Below are positions 1-7,087 of a stretch of DNA of 23,492 bases, in pieces. A model generated the notes under the pieces. That model searched no databases. It was given only the letters and a program-made list of their open reading frames with translations, and was not told the origin of the DNA. Made by a program: the position numbers and the translations under genes. The DNA comes from an uncultured Clostridia bacterium (GTDB lineage: Bacteria; Bacillota; Clostridia; Oscillospirales; Ruminococcaceae). Within the stretch, counting starts at the first letter, position 1. Each line of letters begins with the position of its first letter. Location of the stretch: NCBI GenBank assembly GCA_937907305.1, contig CALERQ010000027.1, positions 1 to 23,492 on the forward strand, given 5' to 3'.

Positions 1-111
1 CTCGTCCAGCGTTTCCCAGCTTGCGTCCTCATCCTCCTGAAAGACCGATGCGTGCAAACCGACAAGCACGGCGCGTTCTGTCTCCATTTCGTCCAGCATC
101 CAGTTTTCCAC
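1..111 (-). CDS. hflX: GTPase HflX-like protein, N-terminal fragment (runs off left edge)
   Basis: Partial: only the first 37 codons are in the window, and the frame stays open to base 1. The peptide has the ERAVLVGLHAS stretch (about residues 13-23), which resembles the E-x-A-x-LVG opening of HflX, the ribosome-associated GTPase that splits stalled ribosomes. The GTG start at 111 is chosen because GGAGG lies 8 nt upstream; the in-frame ATG at 99 would be about 20 nt from it. It follows rpmE in the same direction, separated by a terminator. No GTPase motif is visible in this short piece, so the family call rests on the N-terminal pattern only. Confidence 0.55.
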   Translation of the reverse strand, partial: MENWMLDEMETERAVLVGLHASVFQEDEDASWETLDE

Positions 112-141
112 TGCCTGTCCCTCCTTTCAAATATAAAGCAA

Positions 142-166
142 AAACCCGTCCAAAATGGACGGGTTT
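142..166 (-). terminator. rpmE intrinsic terminator
   Basis: A perfect 10-bp inverted repeat (142-151 with 157-166, loop of 5) lies 19 bases past the rpmE stop. On the minus strand it is followed directly by a run of T. It separates rpmE from the HflX-like gene. Confidence 0.85.
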
Positions 167-185
167 ATAATCACTTCTTGAAAAA

Positions 186-389
186 TTACTTGTCAAGATT
201 GAATCTTCTCTTGAAGCGGTCAACACGTCCGCCGGTATCAACGAGCTTCTGCTTGCCGGTAAAGAACGGGTGGCACTTGGAGCAGATTTCTACGCGAATC
301 TCGGGGACGGTGGAGATGGTCTCCGGCGTATTACCGCAGGCGCAGCGAATCACAGCAGGGCCATACTTGGGATGGATGCCTTTTTTCAT
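186..389 (-). CDS. rpmE: 50S ribosomal protein L31
   Basis: A 67-residue protein with the full L31 pattern: start MKKGIHPKYGPAV, CACGN near residue 16, ICSKCHPFFTGKQ near residues 36-47, and the basic tail VDRFKRRFNL. The four cysteines (CxC plus CxxC) mark the zinc-binding (C+) form of L31, a component of the large ribosomal subunit at the intersubunit bridge. Length is normal for the family. The ATG at 389 has an AGAGGTG ribosome binding site about 7 nt upstream. It has its own promoter and terminator and appears to be a single-gene unit, so it marks the core-genome boundary of the window. Confidence 0.97.
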   Translation of the reverse strand: MKKGIHPKYGPAVIRCACGNTPETISTVPEIRVEICSKCHPFFTGKQKLVDTGGRVDRFKRRFNLDK

Positions 390-417
390 GCGATTTCACC
401 TCTTTCGAATTCCTGGC

Positions 418-439
418 GCCAATGTTAGCTTGCATTGGC
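418..439 (-). promoter_or_regulatory. stem-loop in the rpmE 5' leader (possible L31 leader)
   Basis: A 7-bp inverted repeat (gccaatg 418-424, cattggc 433-439, loop 8) lies in the roughly 60-nt leader between the predicted start point and the rpmE ribosome binding site. Autoregulatory L31 leader RNAs are known in Firmicutes; whether this is one cannot be decided from the primary sequence. Confidence 0.35.
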
Positions 440-455
440 TGAACCGTACTGAAAC

Positions 456-484
456 AGTTTACCACAACGCCCGGCAAATTGCAA
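456..484 (-). promoter_or_regulatory. rpmE promoter
   Basis: TTGCAA (479-484) and TAAACT (456-461) on the minus strand are separated by 17 bp, a good sigma-A promoter about 67 bp upstream of the rpmE start codon. Confidence 0.65.
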
Positions 485-533
485 GAAAAAAGTGCAAAAA
501 GTTTTGGCGGAAAAAATGGCAAAATTACCGGTT

Positions 534-1196
534 TTACCGGATGACATACCAGCGGATGAACTCCATGGCGCGCTCGGAGTGGCCGCGGACCAGCTCCAGC
601 GCTTTATCCAAATCGCCGGCCAACAGGGCGTCGATGAACTCCACGCGGTCGGTGACGGCGCCCTCCTGGCTGATGTGATCACCCTTGAGGAGTGAATCAT
701 TGAAGTTGTTCATCATGGTGTAGGCCTTGGTGTAGGTCTCCTCGATGAGGTCATTTTCGCAAAGGCGGATGAGCTCGATGGAGAGCTTGCGCTCCAGCTC
801 CTGATAACGGCGGTAGTCATTCATCTCGATGGTGGAGAGCATCTCCTCCCGGATCTGCTGGAGGGCCTGGCGGTGCTCTTCGGTGAGGACGGTGACAGCG
901 TGATGGACGGCGTGCTCCTCAAAGAGGGTACGGACCTCCTGCATATCCTCCAGTTCCTTGGCAGTGGGGACCTTGACATAGGCGCCGCGGTTGGTGATAT
1001 TGACAACCAGGCCATCGCCAATGAGCTGCTTGATGGCCTCCCGGACGGGGGCGCGGCTGACATTGAAGCGCTCGGCAATGCTCTGCTCCACCAGCTTTTC
1101 ACCGGATTTCAGTTTGCAATCGATGATCTCCTGCTTGAGGATCTGATAAACCTGATCTTTGATGGAAACGACACGGATAATCTCGTTATGTTCCAT
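534..1196 (-). CDS. GntR family transcriptional regulator, FCD (FadR/VanR) subfamily
   Basis: A 220-residue protein, normal for FCD-type GntR regulators. Residues about 10-75 form the winged helix-turn-helix with the hallmark stretch EQSIAERFNVSRAPVREAI. Residues about 90-215 form the all-helical FCD effector domain, ending in the typical AL.AGD..KALELVRGH pattern. The metal-site residues usual in FCD domains look mostly replaced: the expected D..xH region reads QELERKLS, and the middle histidine position reads DRVEF. Only the histidine in RGH is kept, so metal-independent ligand binding is likely. The ATG at 1196 follows AAGGAG. It is transcribed away from the adjacent plus operon and is the only regulator in the island, so it is the obvious candidate for binding the five GTATAC operators found there. 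Ligand unknown. Confidence 0.93.
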   Translation of the reverse strand: MEHNEIIRVVSIKDQVYQILKQEIIDCKLKSGEKLVEQSIAERFNVSRAPVREAIKQLIGDGLVVNITNRGAYVKVPTAKELEDMQEVRTLFEEHAVHHAVTVLTEEHRQALQQIREEMLSTIEMNDYRRYQELERKLSIELIRLCENDLIEETYTKAYTMMNNFNDSLLKGDHISQEGAVTDRVEFIDALLAGDLDKALELVRGHSERAMEFIRWYVIR

Positions 1197-1243
1197 GGCT
1201 GTACTCCTTGTTTTTTGATAAATTCTGTCATATTACTGCCATT

Positions 1244-1249
1244 ATTATA
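1244..1249 (-). promoter_or_regulatory. probable -10 box of the GntR regulator gene
   Basis: TATAAT on the minus strand, 48 bp upstream of the regulator start. The -35 position at 17-bp spacing (TTCCAT, 1267-1272) is weak. No GTATAC operator is present here, so the regulator gene is not obviously autoregulated through the same site. Confidence 0.45.
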
Positions 1250-1446
1250 ACCTATTTAGGGAGCAAATGGAAGAGGGAAAGGCAAAAAACAGGCGAGAAA
1301 CAAGCAAATTGTTCCTATATTATGGAATTTCATCCATGAACGATCTTGAGGAATGGGGAGCTGTGGTGAGAAAACACGGTTCTTTGTGAAAAGCGACAAG
1401 GACAATGGAGTGGATTTATCTCATTTAACGAAAATTGCACAGGCAC
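1250..1446. other. intergenic region with no recognised gene
   Basis: About 200 bases between the regulator promoter and the plus-operon promoter. I see no convincing ribosome binding site plus ORF, no strong hairpin and no operator match. It separates two divergent transcription units. Confidence 0.5.
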
Positions 1447-1495
1447 TTGACGGAGGGAGGGATGGTCGATATAATTAAATTGTATACAATATTCA
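1447..1495 (+). promoter_or_regulatory. promoter and GTATAC operator (site A) of the plus-strand enzyme operon
   Basis: TTGACG (1447-1452), a 17-bp spacer and TATAAT (1470-1475) make a near-consensus sigma-A promoter. A perfect 12-bp palindrome ATTGTATACAAT (1479-1490) covers the expected start point and extends into TGTATACAATATTCA (1481-1495). Placement over +1 fits repression. The same core occurs at four other promoters of the window. Confidence 0.85.
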
Positions 1496-1547
1496 TTTTC
1501 GGTTGTGAGGATGAATTATCGTAAATAAAATTAAGGAGATACTGTTT

Positions 1548-1970
1548 ATGGCAAAGTTACACACTATCGTACTGCACAAGGATGAGGATGTTACCTCCGC
1601 GATCCATGCTTACCTGATGGACAAGAAGTGGAAAGCCGGCGTCATCGTAAGCGCTGTTGGTTCCATCTATGATGTGACCGTAGGCAACCCCGGCAGCTAT
1701 GAGATGCCCCCCAAGATGCTGCAGACCACCATTAATGAGCCCTGCGAGATCGTATCCTTCATGGGCGAGATCACCCGCAAGTGCGATGCCCCCGCCGGCC
1801 TGCCCTGCCAGGTGACCAATACCCCCAGCGACTACATCGTACATGTGCATATGACCTGTTCCCATGGCGAAAACGCCACTGTGACCGGCGGCGGCTTCCG
1901 CAAGGCGACTGTACTGCGCGCTGTGAATGTGTATGTGCTGGAAGTGGAAGACGAAAACGAGCTTTGCTGA
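1548..1970 (+). CDS. PPC (DUF296) domain protein
   Basis: A 140-residue single-domain protein. EIVSFMGEI (about 67-75), HVHMTCS (99-105, the HxH pattern) and VTGGGF (112-117) match the PPC/DUF296 fold, a trimeric domain found alone in bacteria and fused to AT-hooks in plants. The last motif normally reads GGH; here the histidine is a glycine, while the HxH pair is kept. No DNA-binding extension is present. The ATG follows AAGGAG with 9-nt spacing. It is the first gene of a four-gene operon driven by the site A promoter, 18 nt ahead of the PLP enzyme. The biochemical role of stand-alone bacterial PPC proteins is poorly defined; an enzymatic or ligand-binding role in this pathway is inference from position. 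Confidence 0.78.
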   Translation: MAKLHTIVLHKDEDVTSAIHAYLMDKKWKAGVIVSAVGSIYDVTVGNPGSYEMPPKMLQTTINEPCEIVSFMGEITRKCDAPAGLPCQVTNTPSDYIVHVHMTCSHGENATVTGGGFRKATVLRAVNVYVLEVEDENELC

Positions 1971-1988
1971 TGCAGGGAGAGAAATAAC

Positions 1989-3179
1989 ATGAGCTATACC
2001 TATGACTTTAATGTAATAGTAAACCGCAGCCGTGAGCGCAGCAAGACCTGGGATCCCCGCAATGTGAAGCCCGGCCAGCTGCCCATGAACGGCGCCGAGA
2101 TGCACTTTGCCTGCCCCATCCCCGTGCTGGAGGCCGTGCGCGAAGTAAGTGAGTGCCAGGTATATGGCTACCCCTATTTTACCGATGACTTTGCCCAGGC
2201 GGCGGCCGGCTGGATGAAGCGCCGCCACGACTGGGATGTGGACTACAAGTGGGTGGAATTTGTCGGCGGCATCGTGCCCGGCATCGCCTTTGCCATGCAG
2301 GCCATGACCAAGGTGGGCGATGGCATCATCATCAATACCCCCGCCTATTCCCCCTTCCGTGACTGCATCCGCGATAACGACCGTAAGCTGGTGGAAAGCG
2401 GCCTGCTGATCGACAGCGAAAAAGGCACCGTGGAATTTGACTGGGCCGACATGGAAGCGAAGTTTGCCGACCCCAACAACACCTGCTTCATCCTGTGTGA
2501 CCCGCAGAACCCCACCGGCAAGAGCTGCACGCTGGATGAGCTGAAGAAGATCGAGGAGCTTTCCAAGAAGTACAATGTATTCGTGATCGTGGACGAGGTG
2601 CACGCGGACTTTGTATTCGACGGCAAGCGGCACATCTGCTACCCCACCGTGGGCGACTTTGCCAAGGAGTTCTCCGCTGTGGTCATCAACCCCAGCAAGA
2701 CCTTTAATACCGCCGGTTTCCGCACCGCTGCCATCATTATCCCCAACCAGGAGATCCATGATAAGACTAATGTGAAGATCGCAGCCGTGAAGGGTTACAG
2801 CCGGACCATCACCGGTGTGGCGGCCTTTGAGGCGGCCTATGGCGGCAAGTGCGATGACTTTGCCGACCAGGCCCGCGAGTATGTGCAGACCATGCGTAAC
2901 AAGATGTGCGACTACTTCGCGGAGAATATCCCCGAAATGAAGATCATCAAGCCGGAAGCCTGCTTCGTCTGCTGGTGCGACTGCCACGGACTGGGCTTTG
3001 AGGATCAGGGCGAGATGATGAAGTTCCTGGCGGAGGCCGGCGTGCTGATGAGCAACGGTCTGGAATACGACAAGGAGCTGGGCCGCGGCTATGTGCGTAT
3101 CGCCTATGGCTTCCCGGAGATCCAGCTGATGCCCGCCCTGGAGAAGCTGGCCGCCGCTGTGAAGGCCCGCAGAAAGTAA
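1989..3179 (+). CDS. PLP-dependent aminotransferase / C-S lyase, MalY/PatB type
   Basis: A 396-residue fold-type I PLP enzyme of the MalY/PatB group. Visible landmarks are the YGYPYF substrate-loop region (about 59-64), VGGIVPGIAFA (92-102), NPTG (174-177), DEVHADF (202-208, Asp for the PLP nitrogen), NPSKTFNTAGFR (234-245, with Lys237 as the probable Schiff-base lysine) and VRIAYG near 370, which carries the carboxylate-binding arginine. MalY/PatB enzymes carry out beta-elimination on cystathionine or cysteine conjugates, or transamination. Which reaction applies here cannot be told from sequence. It lies 18 nt after the PPC gene and 13 nt before ridA. The pairing with RidA fits, because PLP beta-elimination releases enamine/imine intermediates that RidA hydrolyses. 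Confidence 0.9.
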   Translation: MSYTYDFNVIVNRSRERSKTWDPRNVKPGQLPMNGAEMHFACPIPVLEAVREVSECQVYGYPYFTDDFAQAAAGWMKRRHDWDVDYKWVEFVGGIVPGIAFAMQAMTKVGDGIIINTPAYSPFRDCIRDNDRKLVESGLLIDSEKGTVEFDWADMEAKFADPNNTCFILCDPQNPTGKSCTLDELKKIEELSKKYNVFVIVDEVHADFVFDGKRHICYPTVGDFAKEFSAVVINPSKTFNTAGFRTAAIIIPNQEIHDKTNVKIAAVKGYSRTITGVAAFEAAYGGKCDDFADQAREYVQTMRNKMCDYFAENIPEMKIIKPEACFVCWCDCHGLGFEDQGEMMKFLAEAGVLMSNGLEYDKELGRGYVRIAYGFPEIQLMPALEKLAAAVKARRK

Positions 3180-3192
3180 GGGGGTAAGGAAA

Positions 3193-3579
3193 ATGTCTGC
3201 TGAGATCAAACTGATCGCTACCCCGGACGCGCCGGCCGCCAAGGGCCCGTACAGCCAGGGGATGGTGCATGGAGATTATGTATTTGTGGCGGGGCAGCTG
3301 CCGCTGGACCCCGCGACCGGCGAAGTGGTGCCCGGGGACTTTGGCGACCATGTGCGCCAGGCCCTGCGCAATGTGGAGGCCATCCTGAAAGCCGGCGGAA
3401 GCGACCTGGAGCATGTGGTACGGGTGAACGTGTACCTGACCGACCCCAGCCAGTTCCCACTGCTGAATGAGGCGTATTCCGCCGTGATGAAGACCCCCTA
3501 CCCGCCCCGTACCGCCCGCGCCGTAGCGCTGGGACCCTACGATGTGGAGATTGACGTCGTAGGCGTAGTAGTAAAATAA
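3193..3579 (+). CDS. ridA: RidA/YjgF/UK114 family enamine/imine deaminase
   Basis: A 128-residue protein of normal RidA length. It shows GPYSQG (18-23), VFVAGQLPLDPATGE (30-44), a central QALRNVEAILKAGG helix, PPRTARAVA (104-112, with the catalytic arginine at 106) and the C-terminal VEIDVVGVV with the conserved glutamate at 119. RidA trimers hydrolyse reactive enamines and imines, such as 2-aminoacrylate, to 2-oxo acids and ammonia. Arg106 and Glu119 indicate an active deaminase, not one of the arginine-less paralogues. It sits between the PLP enzyme and the 2-hydroxyacid dehydrogenase, so it probably clears imines from the PLP enzyme or from the flavin dehydrogenase encoded downstream and passes 2-oxo acid to the next gene product. 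Confidence 0.95.
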   Translation: MSAEIKLIATPDAPAAKGPYSQGMVHGDYVFVAGQLPLDPATGEVVPGDFGDHVRQALRNVEAILKAGGSDLEHVVRVNVYLTDPSQFPLLNEAYSAVMKTPYPPRTARAVALGPYDVEIDVVGVVVK

Positions 3580-3603
3580 ACCAAAATACCGGAGGAACCA
3601 ACA

Positions 3604-4572
3604 ATGGGTTACAAGATTTATGCCCCCAAGCCGATGTCCGATGAATCGATGGAGATGCTGCGCAAGAAGGGCTTTGAGATCATTGGTGAGTGGCAGGATT
3701 CCCGCGAGGACATGAAGAAATACATGGCCGAGGCGGATGTCGTGATCGCCCGCGTTCATTTCTTTGATGATGAGCTGCTGGCCCTGGCCAAGAACCTGAA
3801 GCTGATCCAGGTGCACGGCGTAGGCTACCAGGACCATGTGGTATGCGAGGACGCTGCCAAGCGCGGCATCTATGTGGCATACAGCCCCTACGGCAACCAC
3901 TTTACCGTGGCGGAAGGCGCTGTGGCGCTGACCCTCGCGATGACCAAGCACATCTGCGAGTACAACACCAAGGTGCGTACCCCCGAGGGCATCAAGGCCA
4001 AGATGGCTATTGAGCTTTCCGGCGCTACCGTTGGCGTACTGGGCCTGGGCAACATTGCCCGCAGCTATGCCGAGAAGATGTTCTATGGCATGAACGCCCA
4101 TATCATCGCTTACGATCCCTTTATTGATCCCGCTATCGTTCCCAGCTACATCACCATGGTGGAGACGATGGAAGAGGTATTCCAGCAGGCCGATGTGGTT
4201 TCCCTGCACATCCCCGGCGAGCGCTACAACAAGGATCTCATCAATAAGAAGCACTTTGACCTGATGAAGCCCACCGCTTACTTCCTGAACACCGCCCGTG
4301 ACATTCTGGTGAACAACGACGACCTGTATGACGCGCTGAAGAGCGGCAAGATCGCCGGCGCCGCGGCCGATGTTAACTATGAGGAGTTCCCCGACGGCAA
4401 GAAGCTGCTGGAGCTGGATAACTTCATCAACACCCCCCACGCCATGGCCTTCTCCGATGGTTCTCTGCTGCGCTCCGGCCGCAACTGCTACCGGGAGATC
4501 TGCCAGGTAATGCTGGAGGGCAAGGAGCCCAAGTACTGGGTGAACCAGAAGGGCTTTATCCCCAAGAAGTAA
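3604..4572 (+). CDS. D-isomer-specific 2-hydroxyacid dehydrogenase, NAD-dependent
   Basis: A 322-residue enzyme of the PGDH/D-LDH superfamily. The nucleotide-binding motif VGVLGLGNIA (143-152) is followed by DPF (171-173), whose Asp would bind the NAD ribose. The catalytic Arg232 lies in NTARD, Glu260/261 in NYEEFPDG and His279 in TPHAM. The usual NTARG reads NTARD and the usual DVF.xEP.P segment reads DVNYEEFPDG, so this is a divergent branch. It reversibly reduces a 2-oxo acid to a (D)-2-hydroxy acid. GGAGG precedes the ATG. As the last gene of the operon, 24 nt after ridA and followed by two intrinsic terminators, it would dispose of the 2-oxo acid and regenerate NAD+. Substrate unassigned. 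Confidence 0.9.
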   Translation: MGYKIYAPKPMSDESMEMLRKKGFEIIGEWQDSREDMKKYMAEADVVIARVHFFDDELLALAKNLKLIQVHGVGYQDHVVCEDAAKRGIYVAYSPYGNHFTVAEGAVALTLAMTKHICEYNTKVRTPEGIKAKMAIELSGATVGVLGLGNIARSYAEKMFYGMNAHIIAYDPFIDPAIVPSYITMVETMEEVFQQADVVSLHIPGERYNKDLINKKHFDLMKPTAYFLNTARDILVNNDDLYDALKSGKIAGAAADVNYEEFPDGKKLLELDNFINTPHAMAFSDGSLLRSGRNCYREICQVMLEGKEPKYWVNQKGFIPKK

Positions 4573-4602
4573 TTTTCTTTCTCCTTCCTTATAGTTTTTG
4601 GG

Positions 4603-4624
4603 CTCCCCTGGAATACCAGGGGAG
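4603..4624 (+). terminator. terminator 1 of the plus-strand enzyme operon
   Basis: A perfect 9-bp stem (4603-4611 with 4616-4624, loop aata) begins 30 bases after the dehydrogenase stop and is followed by a T-rich stretch. Confidence 0.75.
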
Positions 4625-4650
4625 TTCCTCTATTTTCTCTATTGGTGCAT

Positions 4651-4674
4651 GCCCCGGCGGGGGCTTTTCTTTTT
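4651..4674 (+). terminator. terminator 2, tandem backup
   Basis: A GCCCC/GGGGC stem (4651-4655 with 4660-4664, loop ggcg) is followed immediately by TTTTCTTTTT. It lies 27 bases after terminator 1. Confidence 0.8.
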
Positions 4675-4751
4675 GCTTCTCCCCTGCCCTGCCGGCGAGC
4701 GGCGAGGATGGCCGGAGAGCGGTGGGAGGGGGGAAAGGTCCCCAGGATGGC

Positions 4752-4835
4752 GGGCGCAGCCCGAGCCGCCTGAAGGGCGGCTCCTGCGGCCGAAGGCCGC
4801 AGCGGCGGCGCGAAGCGACGCCGGGGGCTGCGCCC
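4752..4835. repeat. four-way-junction palindromic element, copy 1
   Basis: Outer stem 4752-4762 with 4825-4835 (11 bp, arms gggcgcagccc and gggctgcgccc). It encloses three hairpins back to back: 4763-4770 with 4776-4783; 4784-4791 with 4795-4802; and 4803-4811 with 4815-4823 (one G-A mismatch). Only base 4824 is an unpaired linker. Total 84 bases. It lies between convergent genes, past the two terminators of the plus operon. Confidence 0.8.
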
Positions 4836-4878
4836 CGGGCCCGTGCATTGCTGGGATTTTGGCGAGAGGGAGCGGGTA

Positions 4879-4962
4879 GGCCGCAGGCCGCCCCGGCTGT
4901 GCCGGGGCCAGCGCCCTCTTAGGGGCGCTGAAACCGCCCGGAGGGCGGTTTGGCCTGCGGCC
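4879..4962. repeat. four-way-junction palindromic element, copy 2
   Basis: Outer stem 4879-4889 with 4952-4962 (11 bp, arms ggccgcaggcc and ggcctgcggcc). It encloses 4890-4897 with 4901-4908, 4909-4916 with 4923-4930 and 4931-4939 with 4943-4951. All stems are perfect and no linker bases exist between them. Total 84 bases, 43 bases after copy 1. Its first and third hairpins suggest it lies in the opposite orientation to copy 3. Confidence 0.85.
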
Positions 4963-5004
4963 GATGGGCGGGAAAAGCAGAAAATCGGAGTAAAAGGCAA
5001 CCGC

Positions 5005-5029
5005 CCGGCTCCCCTATGTGGAGAGCCGG
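5005..5029 (-). terminator. possible terminator of the first TRAP permease gene
   Basis: A perfect 7-bp stem (5005-5011 with 5023-5029) lies 35 bases past the permease stop on the minus strand. The nearest T-run (TTTT) comes about 10 nt after the stem, so this is not a textbook terminator. Confidence 0.45.
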
Positions 5030-5063
5030 ACGATGCGGACACTTATGAAGGTTCAAGGAGAAG

Positions 5064-7004
5064 TTAAGCGGGGATGGAGCGGCCCTTGACATAGTCACGC
5101 TTGTGCAGGTAGTAGATACCCAGCACGATAACGGCCGCGGGGATCTCGATGATGAGATCCGGGATGATGAGCATGACCGCACAGACCGCAAACAGCAACC
5201 GCCACAGGATGCCGACCTTGCGATAGGTATAGCCCTGCATGAGCCACGCAATGGGCAATGCAGCCAACAGGGTAAGCAGTGCGGAGAGAACGCCGGTAAC
5301 ACCAGCGGCGAAGCTGGAGAAATCCAGCATGATGACGCCGGGAGTAAGGCAGAAGGAATACGGAATGAGGAACGCCACAATGCCCAGACGGACGGCTTCC
5401 CAGCCAACCTTACTGGGGTTGGCATCGGCCAGGGCAGCACCCGCATAGGAGGCAATGGCCACCGGCGGGGTGATGCAGCTGAGCGACGCAAAGTAGAACA
5501 GGAACAGATGCGCGCAAAGCGGAGGCAGGCCGAGCTTGAGCAGGGAGGGCGCGATGGTAGTAGCAGTGATGATATAGGCTGCGGTGGTAGGCAGGCCCAT
5601 GCCGAGGATAATGGACACCAGCATGGAGAACACCAGGCACAGCACCAGATTGCTGCCGCCGAGGGTGAGGATAAAGTTGGAAAACTTAAGGCCCAGGCCG
5701 GTGAGGGACAGCATAGCGATGACAATACCGGAGGCCGCACAGGCCGCTACAATCTGAGCGGAACCGATGGCCGCCTGGCAGAAAGCGTTCTTGAGGTGCT
5801 TGAAGGAGAAACGGTCATTCTTATCGAACAAGGCACAAAGGACAACCGCAGCCATGGCGTACAGGGCACAGCGCATGGGGGTAATATTGAACACAACGAG
5901 GGTGACAATAAGCACTACCACGGGGATGATGAGCTTGGCGCTGCGCTTAAGCACCGGGATGAGCAGGGGGATATCCTTTTCATCCATGCCATGCAGGTCA
6001 TTCTTCAGGGCTTCCACATCCACCATGATGAACACGCTGATGTAATACAGGAAAGCCGGGATAGCCGCAGCTACGCAGACGGTGCCATAACCGATGCCGG
6101 TCATTTCCGCCAGGATGAAAGCGGCCGCGCCCATGATGGGCGGCATGATCTGGCCGCCGGTGGAGGCAACGGCTTCCACCGCACCGGCAAAGACAGGGCG
6201 GTAGCCACAGCGCTTCATCATGGGGATGGTGAAGGTGCCGGTGGAGACAACATTGGCGACCGAGCTGCCGGAAATGGTGCCAAAAATGCCAGAGGCGATA
6301 ATGGCGATCTTGGCGGGGCCGCCGCGTTTACGGCCGGCCAGCGCAGTAGAAAGATCGCGGAAGATGAGATCGGCGCCGCAGACATTGAGGAAGGCACCAA
6401 ACAGCAGGAACAGGAATACGGTATTGGCGGAAACACCGATGGGCATACCGAAGATACCCTGCTGGCTGAAAATAGTCTTGATGATGCGGGTAAAGCTGTA
6501 GCCCTTGTGGCCAATGAGGCCGGGGAGATATTTGCCGAAAAGGGCGTACAGAATGGTGATAAGCGCGATAGCGGGCAGCGAGGGGCCGGTCAGACGGCGG
6601 CAGCCCTCCAGCACGATAACGGTGCAGATGGCGCCCATAACGATATCGGTGGGACTGGCAACGAGGTCCATGCGCAGCAGGAAGGCATCGATATCCCGCA
6701 GGATATAGATAGCGACCGCCGCGACGCCCAGGGCCAGGATAATATCAAAGATCTTGGCAGGACTGTAAAAATATCTCTTCTTGCCTTTGTAATCATACAC
6801 CAGGTAGCACATAAGCATACCGAACATGAAGTGGATGACAAAGAACTCGGAGCTGATAAAGAAAGGATAGATCACATTGACGATCTGCACGGTGCACATG
6901 GCGAAGCACAGTGCGGAAATGATAAAGCGATAGATGCGGTCGCCCTTTTTCTCCTGCTCATTCAGGGTAGGAGCGGTAGGGGTGGTGGGGGCATTTTCGG
7001 GCAT
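5064..7004 (-). CDS. TRAP transporter fused permease (DctQ-DctM, TAXI type)
   Basis: A 646-residue, very hydrophobic membrane protein in which the small (DctQ-like) and large (DctM-like) TRAP permease subunits are one chain, as is usual for TAXI-type systems. Residues about 25-160 hold the N-terminal helices. The DctM part includes FLFLLFGAFLNVCGA (about 197-211), the signature GGPAKIAIIASG (228-239) and GTISGSSVANV (242-252), STGGQIMPPIMGAAAF, and a late GMGLPTTAAYI loop. TRAP systems import organic acids and related anions using a sodium or proton gradient. It starts at ATG 7004, 6 nt after GGAGG, and follows its binding-protein gene after 83 bases that contain a terminator-like hairpin. 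It is a paralogue of the permease at 17954-19909. Confidence 0.95.
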   Translation of the reverse strand: MPENAPTTPTAPTLNEQEKKGDRIYRFIISALCFAMCTVQIVNVIYPFFISSEFFVIHFMFGMLMCYLVYDYKGKKRYFYSPAKIFDIILALGVAAVAIYILRDIDAFLLRMDLVASPTDIVMGAICTVIVLEGCRRLTGPSLPAIALITILYALFGKYLPGLIGHKGYSFTRIIKTIFSQQGIFGMPIGVSANTVFLFLLFGAFLNVCGADLIFRDLSTALAGRKRGGPAKIAIIASGIFGTISGSSVANVVSTGTFTIPMMKRCGYRPVFAGAVEAVASTGGQIMPPIMGAAAFILAEMTGIGYGTVCVAAAIPAFLYYISVFIMVDVEALKNDLHGMDEKDIPLLIPVLKRSAKLIIPVVVLIVTLVVFNITPMRCALYAMAAVVLCALFDKNDRFSFKHLKNAFCQAAIGSAQIVAACAASGIVIAMLSLTGLGLKFSNFILTLGGSNLVLCLVFSMLVSIILGMGLPTTAAYIITATTIAPSLLKLGLPPLCAHLFLFYFASLSCITPPVAIASYAGAALADANPSKVGWEAVRLGIVAFLIPYSFCLTPGVIMLDFSSFAAGVTGVLSALLTLLAALPIAWLMQGYTYRKVGILWRLLFAVCAVMLIIPDLIIEIPAAVIVLGIYYLHKRDYVKGRSIPA

Positions 7005-7026
7005 TGGGTATCCTCCTTTTTTCTAA

Positions 7027-7066
7027 GAAAAATGCTGCTGAGCAGGGTCTCCCCGCCCAGCAGCAT
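7027..7066 (-). terminator. intercistronic terminator/attenuator between TRAP binding protein and permease (first system)
   Basis: A 9-bp perfect stem (7032-7040 with 7058-7066) with an extra inner GGG/CCC pairing is followed on the minus strand by a T-run at 7031-7027. It sits between the binding-protein stop and the permease ribosome binding site, so it probably lowers permease expression relative to the binding protein. Confidence 0.7.
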
Positions 7067-7087
7067 ATGTGGGTTCAGTCAATAGGA

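Noticed and set aside
1557..3242. 561-residue open frame on the minus strand opposite the PPC and PLP genes
   Set aside because: Antisense shadow: the plus-strand genes have ribosome binding sites and family motifs, while this frame is low-complexity, rich in His/Gly/Ala and crosses gene boundaries.
4740..4965. possible CRISPR array or tandem repeat
   Set aside because: The short similar units are nested inverted repeats with different sequences, not direct repeats with spacers.
4598..5067. several short frames in the GC-rich region between convergent genes
   Set aside because: They read through terminators and the four-way-junction elements; proline/arginine/glycine-rich products without ribosome binding sites.
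5103..7085. 660-residue open frame on the plus strand opposite the TRAP permease
   Set aside because: Antisense of a hydrophobic protein gene gives a polar, Gly/Asp/His-rich frame. It has no ribosome binding site or known motif.
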